Under the pieces are notes generated by a model. The model made no database searches. It saw nothing but the letters and a program-made list of their open reading frames with translations, and was not told where the DNA came from. A stretch of 13,018 bases of DNA from Conidiobolus incongruus B7586 (taxonomy: Eukaryota; Entomophthoromycota; Entomophthoromycetes; Entomophthorales; Conidiobolaceae): assembly GCA_000697335.1 (NCBI GenBank), contig JNEM01006242.1, forward strand, positions 1-13,018. The letters run 5' to 3'. Positions within the stretch are counted from its first letter, which is position 1; every line of letters starts with the position of its first letter. Made by a program: the position numbers and the translations under genes. Positions 7,276 through 13,018 of this stretch are shown piece after piece.

Positions 7276-8717
7276 ACTTTATAATTTAACCAAAGCTTAG
7301 AAAAAAATTAAAATAATTATAATTAAATAAAATTTATCAAAATATTATTAAAAATGTAAGTATAAAGGTAAAATTACTGATATAGTATAGAGGAAAACTT
7401 AATATAGAAGTAGTGTGGCACAAAATATAGTAATATAATACAAAAAAATAAACAAAGTTTAATTAAGCTTTAAATTAAAATAAGTCACTGATATATTAGG
7501 ATTTATATTAGATAATGCCAATATATTATAATATTGATAGTATATGGTCTCAATCTTAAAAATAATAGAAAAAATCAAAAATAGTAAGAATTAAGAGGAA
7601 AATGAAAAACTTAGTTTATTAGATAATTCAATGCTATTTATATAATTAATTTAGCTATAAAAGTATAAATTAATCATATAATTTATAATTAATTGAATTA
7701 TATAGAAATATATATAAGAATTTAAAAAACTAGTCTTTTAACAAAAAATAAAGGTTTTTATAATAAATCATTTTAATTAATAAAATTTTATTTTTTTAAA
7801 TAATCTTTTATTTAAAAATAAATCATAATATTAAGTCAAAATAATCCCCTTTAAAAATTCCAATGAACAAATATTTTATTAATAAATAAATATTAATTAT
7901 TATAATAAATTATAATAATATAAAATTTACTTACTTAGTTTTTAAAGGAAAATTAATTAATAATAAGTTTTATATTGTCTTTTTAAATAAAATAATTTTG
8001 AATTAATATTCTCATTATAAATTAAAAATACCTATTATTGTACATAATAATTATAAAATATATAAAGTTAAACTTGTAAAAAAATTTCCATATAAAAATA
8101 ACTAGAAAAAGCTACCATATCTAGTATATTCACTAGATTATAACTTATGAGATTATAATTGTTTTAAGCAATTAAAAAATATACTTATAAAAAAAAATCC
8201 TTACAAACAAATTAAATTAGTTTGTAAAATATTAAATTTCAGTTTTTAATAAAAAAAACTCTTAAGTATTAAAAGCTTGCTAAAAGTATAGCAAAGAGTT
8301 AATAATAATAAAAAAGAATATTGGTTTTATATTGTGTATTAAATTTTATAAATCATATATTATTGCTTGTATTTAATTCTAATTTGAAAATTGTACCATT
8401 ACTTAATTTCTGTATTAATATATATATAAATTATTCACTTGATATTGATGTAATAAAAATTACAAAAAAATGAATTTTACTAGAAATATTATAAAAATTA
8501 AATAATTTAACCTTAATATATTGATTAAATTCATAAATAAAGATTCGAATGAACCTTGTAATGAACGAATATAAAAATAATATAAAAAATGTCAAATTTT
8601 TATTATCTATAATAATATTATTAAAATATTACAAAATCTATATTGAAAATATATATTAATATCTGATGTTAAAATAATTAAATAATTGGAAAGATACAGT
8701 GGTAATAATCAGTGGAA

Positions 8718-11334
8718 TTAACCTTCCAAGAGCTTTAAGGCTAAAGCTTCTTGTTCTTCAAGAGTTTGAGGTTCTGAAATTTCCAAGATGTTGGACTTCT
8801 TTCTGGAGACTTCGTCGTCGTCTTCATGAGCTCGTTTCTGGTTTCGACGGTAGTCAACAATTACTTCAGGGTCATCGGAAGCTTCAGATTCGTCGGAATC
8901 GGAGCCAGAATCAGATTCAGAATCGGATGAGTCAGAGTCTTGATCATCAGCTCCAAAATCATCATTATCGGATTCAACATCGGAAGGTAACATTGCAACA
9001 ACTCCTTCGCCAGTTCCTTCACCTCTTTCTCTGAGTTTTCGAGCAAGTCTCTTGGCTTTTCTCTTTTCTTTGGCGGTCTTCTTATCTTCAATATCCTCTT
9101 GAGCGAGCTTAGCACCCTCAGTTTCGACGTATTGACTTTGAATGGCTTTAATATCGTTCTTTTCCTGGAACTCAATACCGTCTTCGAGTTCGTATAGAGC
9201 ATGAGCTTCACCTTCATCGTCGAAAATAAGACGTTCAGCTTTGGGTCTTTCCTTGAGAGCTTTCTTCTTGGCTTTCTGGATCTGTCTCTTGGTCATCTCT
9301 GAGGGGTCGAGTTTGGGTAATTCAGAGTCAGATTCACTTTCAGAATCTTCTAGTTGATGATCTTGACGCTTAATGGTAATGAAATCGTCTTGGTCATCAT
9401 CAACATCTTCGTGGTCAACCAATTTGTTGTAGTGATCAGCCAAAATTGTTTGGTTCTTTTTAGCGAAGAGTTTATCGATTTTAGTCTTGGGTTGATTGGA
9501 AGCAGTGGTGGCGGAAGTTTCTTCAGTACCGGTTTCGTCTTCTTTGTCACCAAGCTTGTCTTTATCAGCTTCAACACCATTATCTTTGTGGAGCTTAGTA
9601 TCATCGACTTCACTGTCACTTTCAGCAGTTTCTTTAGTTTGTCTCTTAGACTTCTTAGAGAATTTGATATTAGGAGCACCAGGAAGACCCAAAGAGTGTG
9701 AGTATTCTTGAACGGGAAGCTTATGGACGTCAAAAGTATCTTTGTCTTTTTGAATATAGACTGACTTGAGGTAAGAAATGAAAGCTCTTTGACCCAAGTA
9801 TTTAATTTCAGGATCTTGGAAACAGAAGGATTGAAGTTGAGGTTGAATAGATTTAATTTGACTGGAGCGAGCTTCAATCTTATCAACGCTGATCTTGACC
9901 TTTTCGAGCTGAGCAAGCATACCTTTTTCTTCGGAAGGAAGTAAGAACATCAACGCATTACCAGATGAAGTGTATCTAGCAGTACGCCCAACACGATGAA
10001 CATAAGTTTCAGCATTTTCGGGACAGTCCACTTGAATAACCCAGTCTACGGCTGGGAAATCTAAACCACGAGCAGCAATATCGGTACAGAATAAGAATGC
10101 ATTATTAGAAGATATGAATTTTTCGTAAATTTCTAAACGTTTAAATTGCTTTTGACGACCATGAAGTTGCATCAAAGGTACACCAGGCTGAAGTTTACAA
10201 AATGTTTCGAAAACAAATCGAACCTGTTTACATGCTGAAAAGAATACAATAGCTTTGCTCTGAAGATGCGTTTTAATAAATGAATAGAGAACATTGAGCT
10301 TATTGGGGAGCTCACAGACCATGTAATTATGATTGAGAGATTCTGGTATAGAGAGTTCAGAGTGTTGATAAACACCAACATATTTGGGATCTTTGAGACT
10401 AAGTCTGGCAAGGGCACTGACTGATTTGGTTTGAGTAGCTGAGAAGAGTAAAGTCTGTCTTGATTTAGGTAAAAATTCAATAATAGCATCCAGAGTTTTT
10501 GAGAAACCCAAGTCTAAAATACGATCGGCTTCATCCAATACCAAAATTTGCATTTGAGTAGTATCAAATTCAGGGGATTCATACAAATGTTGTAACATTC
10601 TACCAGGTGTACACACCAAAATATTCATTTTGCTAATCCTTTCCTTTTCTTCTTTGACATTTTTACCACCAACAATGACACCAGCTGAAAATGAATGATA
10701 TTTACCAACTTTTCTTAACACTTGGAAGATTTGGATAGCCTAAATAAATCAATTAATTCAAATAAAAATAAAAATAAATAAAAAAATAAGTTTACCAATT
10801 CTCTTGTAGGGGAAATAATCAATGCGCCCAAGCCATCTTCTTTGGACCATTTAAGCTGGTTTAATCTTTCCAAAATCTATAAATTAAAAAATTAATTTTT
10901 TAATAAAATAATAATTTAAATTGGTATTTACTGGAAGTAAGAAAGCGAGTGTTTTTCCGGAACCAGTTTTAGCAGCGCCTAACAAGTCGAAACCTTTTAA
11001 TGTAAGAGGAAGGGATTTGGATTGAATTTCAGTGGGCTCTAAATAGTTAGCGGCGTGAAGACCTAAACAATATTAATAAATTTAATCCAATAAAATATTT
11101 TAATTTTTTTTACCTTTAATAGACAATTGAGAAATTGGATAATCTGTAAATTTAGTATAATTTTGAGCTTCGTCTTCATTCTATTTAAAATTAAATAAAA
11201 TTAAATAATCAAATAATATTTAAAAAAATTACCAATTCCTTTAATTTTTCTTCAATAATTTTAACTTCGTCAACCTTAGCTTTTGATTTAGCTAATTTTT
11301 TAAAATATTGTGATTTTTTGGAAAATTTGCCCAT
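8718..11334 (-). CDS. DBP4: DEAD-box RNA helicase Dbp4/Hca4 (DDX10 type), five exons
   Basis: Dbp4 is a nucleolar ATP-dependent RNA helicase of early small-subunit pre-rRNA processing, linked in yeast to release of U14 snoRNA. Exons on the minus strand are 11233-11334, 11114-11180, 10932-11062, 10796-10876 and 8718-10739, with introns of 52, 51, 55 and 56 bp, all GTAA...AG. The product has 800 aa (yeast Dbp4 about 770). Seen in order: Lys-rich N-terminus; Q motif PTEIQ (66-70); motif I AKTGSGKT (87-94); Ia PTREL (123-127); Ib TPGR; II DEAD (196-199); III SAT (227-229); V ARGLDFP (350-356); [10 protein letters not shown] (375-382). The short C-terminal extension domain of such helicases follows (about 434-485), then a charged tail with DFITIKR (579-585), FDDEG...ALYELED (about 633-646, typical of this subfamily), a Lys/Arg stretch, and an Asp/Ser-rich acidic run (about 716-751). 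All helicase motifs are intact. The ATG at 11334 gives [13 protein letters not shown]. Without the introns the frame would begin at a false GTG after motif Ia. Confidence 0.96.
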
Positions 11335-11510
11335 TCTTTGAATTTTTCTCTATATTTAGTTCCCAATTAATTATCAAAACTTGGAATGAAACTTTTTAGT
11401 AGATATTAAAATAATATGAGTTTGAGTAATTTATTTTAATAAAATTAGTTTAATAATTAATTATTATAATGACTTAGGGTTACAAACTATGAAAATTTGG
11501 AATAGAACAT
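11335..11510 (-). promoter_or_regulatory. Promoter region of the DBP4-like gene
   Basis: The stretch before the helicase start codon holds a telobox at 11474-11482 and, eight bases on, TGAAAATTT at 11490-11498, which resembles the RRPE element (core AAAATTT) of yeast ribosome-biogenesis promoters. The rest is A/T-rich. The second motif is easily met by chance in this DNA; the first is not. Confidence 0.45.
11474..11482. promoter_or_regulatory. Telobox (TTAGGGTTA), possible Tbf1 site
   Basis: TTAGGGTTA, 140-148 bp upstream of the helicase ATG, matches the telobox bound in yeasts by Tbf1. Tbf1-type sites control snoRNA and ribosomal genes in several fungi, which fits the helicase's role in rRNA processing. 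Binding is inferred from the motif alone. Confidence 0.5.
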
Positions 11511-13018
11511 CCTTTTAAAAATATATTTTGTTTTTCATTATTTATGGGATTTAGAAAAATCTGGATATGTTATATTTGGATCTGAATTCTAAATCTTTTT
11601 TAATGATATAAGGCAATTTTGGGACAAAAATATTTCCCTAATTTTTATTAAGATATTTCATTCATATCACCTGAACCTCTGATTGTCAGTAGAAAGATAA
11701 GAAAATATATAGTAATTAGCATTGAGTTATTTTTTAGGATTGTATAATATTAATTTTGTATTTATTGAAATTATTCAAATATTATTAAATTAGAATATTA
11801 AGATTATGATAAAATTTATTAATTTAGATATAGTTAACTGTTGTATTTCAAAATTAATCATCCCTTCCAGTTTGATAGCTAAACCAATATTATTTCTATT
11901 TTAAGCTGGCTTTGTCAGTCTATAATTGAAGGACACTCTTTGTTCTCTTTGTTTTCTTTATTAGATTTTATCCAAACCCCATATCATTTATTAATTCAAT
12001 TATTTAAACCCAACAGTGATAAAGATGGAGAGGAAGTTTTTTTTTCTTTTGGATATTCTGCTATAACATCTCAACAATAAGTTCTAAAACCTACAGTCCC
12101 AATATGTTAAAGAGCAGGATTAATAAATAATTTACTAAAGCATATTTTGAGTTCTTTTCTAACTATGACCATTATTTATAAAACTTAATATAACAATATA
12201 GCATAACCATGGCATTTAGGTAAAATATAGAATATTTATCCATATTTTTGTATTTTTATAAAATTAAAGATTAAAAAAATCAATTTTTTATTATCTTTTT
12301 TATATACACAATATGAAAATTAAAGAATTCCAAAATTAACTAAGATAATTGGTTTTTAATATTAATTTAATATTATTCCAGAAATTTACATTGATTTCGA
12401 GCTTATCTATCAATATTCAATCAAAGCCTATATTAAATTATCACTTATAAAATAAATATTTAGATACTATTTTAAAATGGTATTTAATTTCAAATAAGCT
12501 AGCTTTAAATATTAATTGGGACATATTTAATACAATATAATCTTATTTTCATTTTATTTAATTTAACTATATTTTATTAAAAATTATTATTTAGAATCCT
12601 TGGTTAAATATATTGATCCTTTGGATATTAAGGCCATTCAAACTAAATATTGAGTAAATATTTTTATATATAACTCAATATAAAGACTGTAAGTTAAATT
12701 TAATAAGCTTGATATTACTTAATAAATATTTCTAATAATTTTACTTAATTACTATTATTATAATTAATATAATTATTTATAATCTGTATATAAAGTAATT
12801 TTGATTAAATTTAGGTAATATTAGCTACCTTTGTTTATAAATTAAAATTTAACAATATCCTGATACTATCATAATTAGTGAATTTAATTATATAATATTA
12901 ATATATTGGAATTTAAAAGCAAAAACCCAAATGTTAAGTAGAATATAGTTAATAATAGAATTTTGACCTTTTATTTTAAAATACAAAACTTATTACTAAG
13001 CTTAACATTTAATAATTT
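11511..13018. other. AT-rich right end without supported genes
   Basis: About 1.5 kb of spacer. A somewhat GC-richer patch at about 11860-12120 contains a pyrimidine-rich 9-bp tandem repeat and a 13-codon frame starting at about 12025, too short to call. A 19-codon GC-richer stretch at 12595-12653, preceded by TTTAG, could be a terminal exon, but no partner exon is evident. I see no tRNA and no transposon ends. The region may hold the promoter of a gene beyond the right edge. Confidence 0.55.
11937..11963. repeat. Pyrimidine-rich 9-bp tandem repeat, three copies
   Basis: Units TCTTTGTTC, TCTTTGTTT and TCTTTATTA lie head to tail, the third with two changes from the second. C/T-rich tracts of this kind are often found in fungal promoters near the transcript start, so this could belong to a plus-strand gene to the right, but no such gene is visible in the window. 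Confidence 0.5.

Larger units (their letters stand above)
5321..8717. other. Long gene-poor AT-rich region
   Basis: About 3.4 kb with no supported gene. The left part (to about 6780) has the usual spacer composition of this window, around one fifth to one quarter GC by hand counts of sample lines. From about 6780 to 8690 sampled lines range from about 5 to 23 percent GC and are mostly below 18. A telobox-like AAACCCTAA lies at 5949-5957 without a gene close by. Short A/T repeats occur at 6641-6664 and 7254-7275. I see no tRNA, no box C/D snoRNA pattern and no recognisable transposon gene. The right end carries the 3' UTR of the helicase gene. Confidence 0.6.

Noticed and set aside
7500-7560. 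Short Leu-Asp-Asn-Ala reading reminiscent of a transposase active-site motif
   Set aside because: Only four residues fit, stops surround it on all sides and nothing else of a transposase is visible. In such AT-rich DNA this is within chance.
8699-9711. Several frames of 70-120 codons on either strand across the 3' part of the helicase gene
   Set aside because: They are shadows of the acidic, Ser/Asp/Lys-rich tail, whose simple codon make-up keeps other frames open.
9350-10489. 188- and 105-codon minus-strand frames within the helicase gene
   Set aside because: They are in the wrong frame relative to intact helicase motifs and are rich in Leu, Lys, Ser and Asn as expected from shifted reading.
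11474-11482. Interstitial telomere repeat
   Set aside because: Only one and a half units are present and the site lies in a gene promoter; a transcription-factor site is more likely than a telomere relic.
12025-12066. 13-codon frame beginning ATGGAGAGGAAG
   Set aside because: Too short, largely a T run, and with no plausible splice site leading to further coding sequence.

Overview
The window is most likely nuclear DNA of an AT-rich fungus with respiring mitochondria. The evidence is: three spliced protein genes of typical fungal type (COX11, an AGX1-like aminotransferase and a DBP4-like helicase), two eukaryotic tRNA genes with internal Pol III promoters, eight very short introns (50-59 bp) that all start GTAA and end AG, very AT-rich spacers, and an LTR next to a tRNA gene. 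An early-diverging lineage (zygomycete-grade, for example Entomophthoromycotina-like) is an inference from composition and intron style, not something the sequence proves.

Layout, left to right. Positions 1-360 hold an LTR of a Ty3-like element on the minus strand, running off the left edge and ending 10 bp before a tRNA-Val(AAC) gene at 371-444. After an AT-rich spacer comes COX11 (minus, 1270-2018), whose first exon has only five codons, then tRNA-Arg(ACG) at 2271-2343. A relatively GC-rich promoter region (about 2490-2796) leads into an AGX1-like alanine:glyoxylate aminotransferase gene in four exons (plus, 2797-4128). A 90-codon orphan gene for a predicted small secreted protein lies on the minus strand at 4934-5206. 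Some 3.5 kb of gene-poor DNA follows, and its right half (about 6780-8690) is even more AT-rich than the rest. The largest gene, a DBP4/HCA4 (DDX10-type) DEAD-box helicase in five exons, occupies 8718-11334 on the minus strand. The last 1.7 kb holds a telobox-like site in the helicase promoter and otherwise nothing I can support as a gene.

The genes do not form a pathway. COX11 serves copper insertion into cytochrome c oxidase, the aminotransferase makes glycine from glyoxylate, the helicase serves small-subunit rRNA processing, and the tRNAs are housekeeping genes. I see no new multi-gene system. The points most worth a second look are the LTR placed at a Pol III start region, the U56 variant in the tRNA-Val, the micro-exon of COX11, the orphan secreted protein, and the telobox upstream of the helicase.
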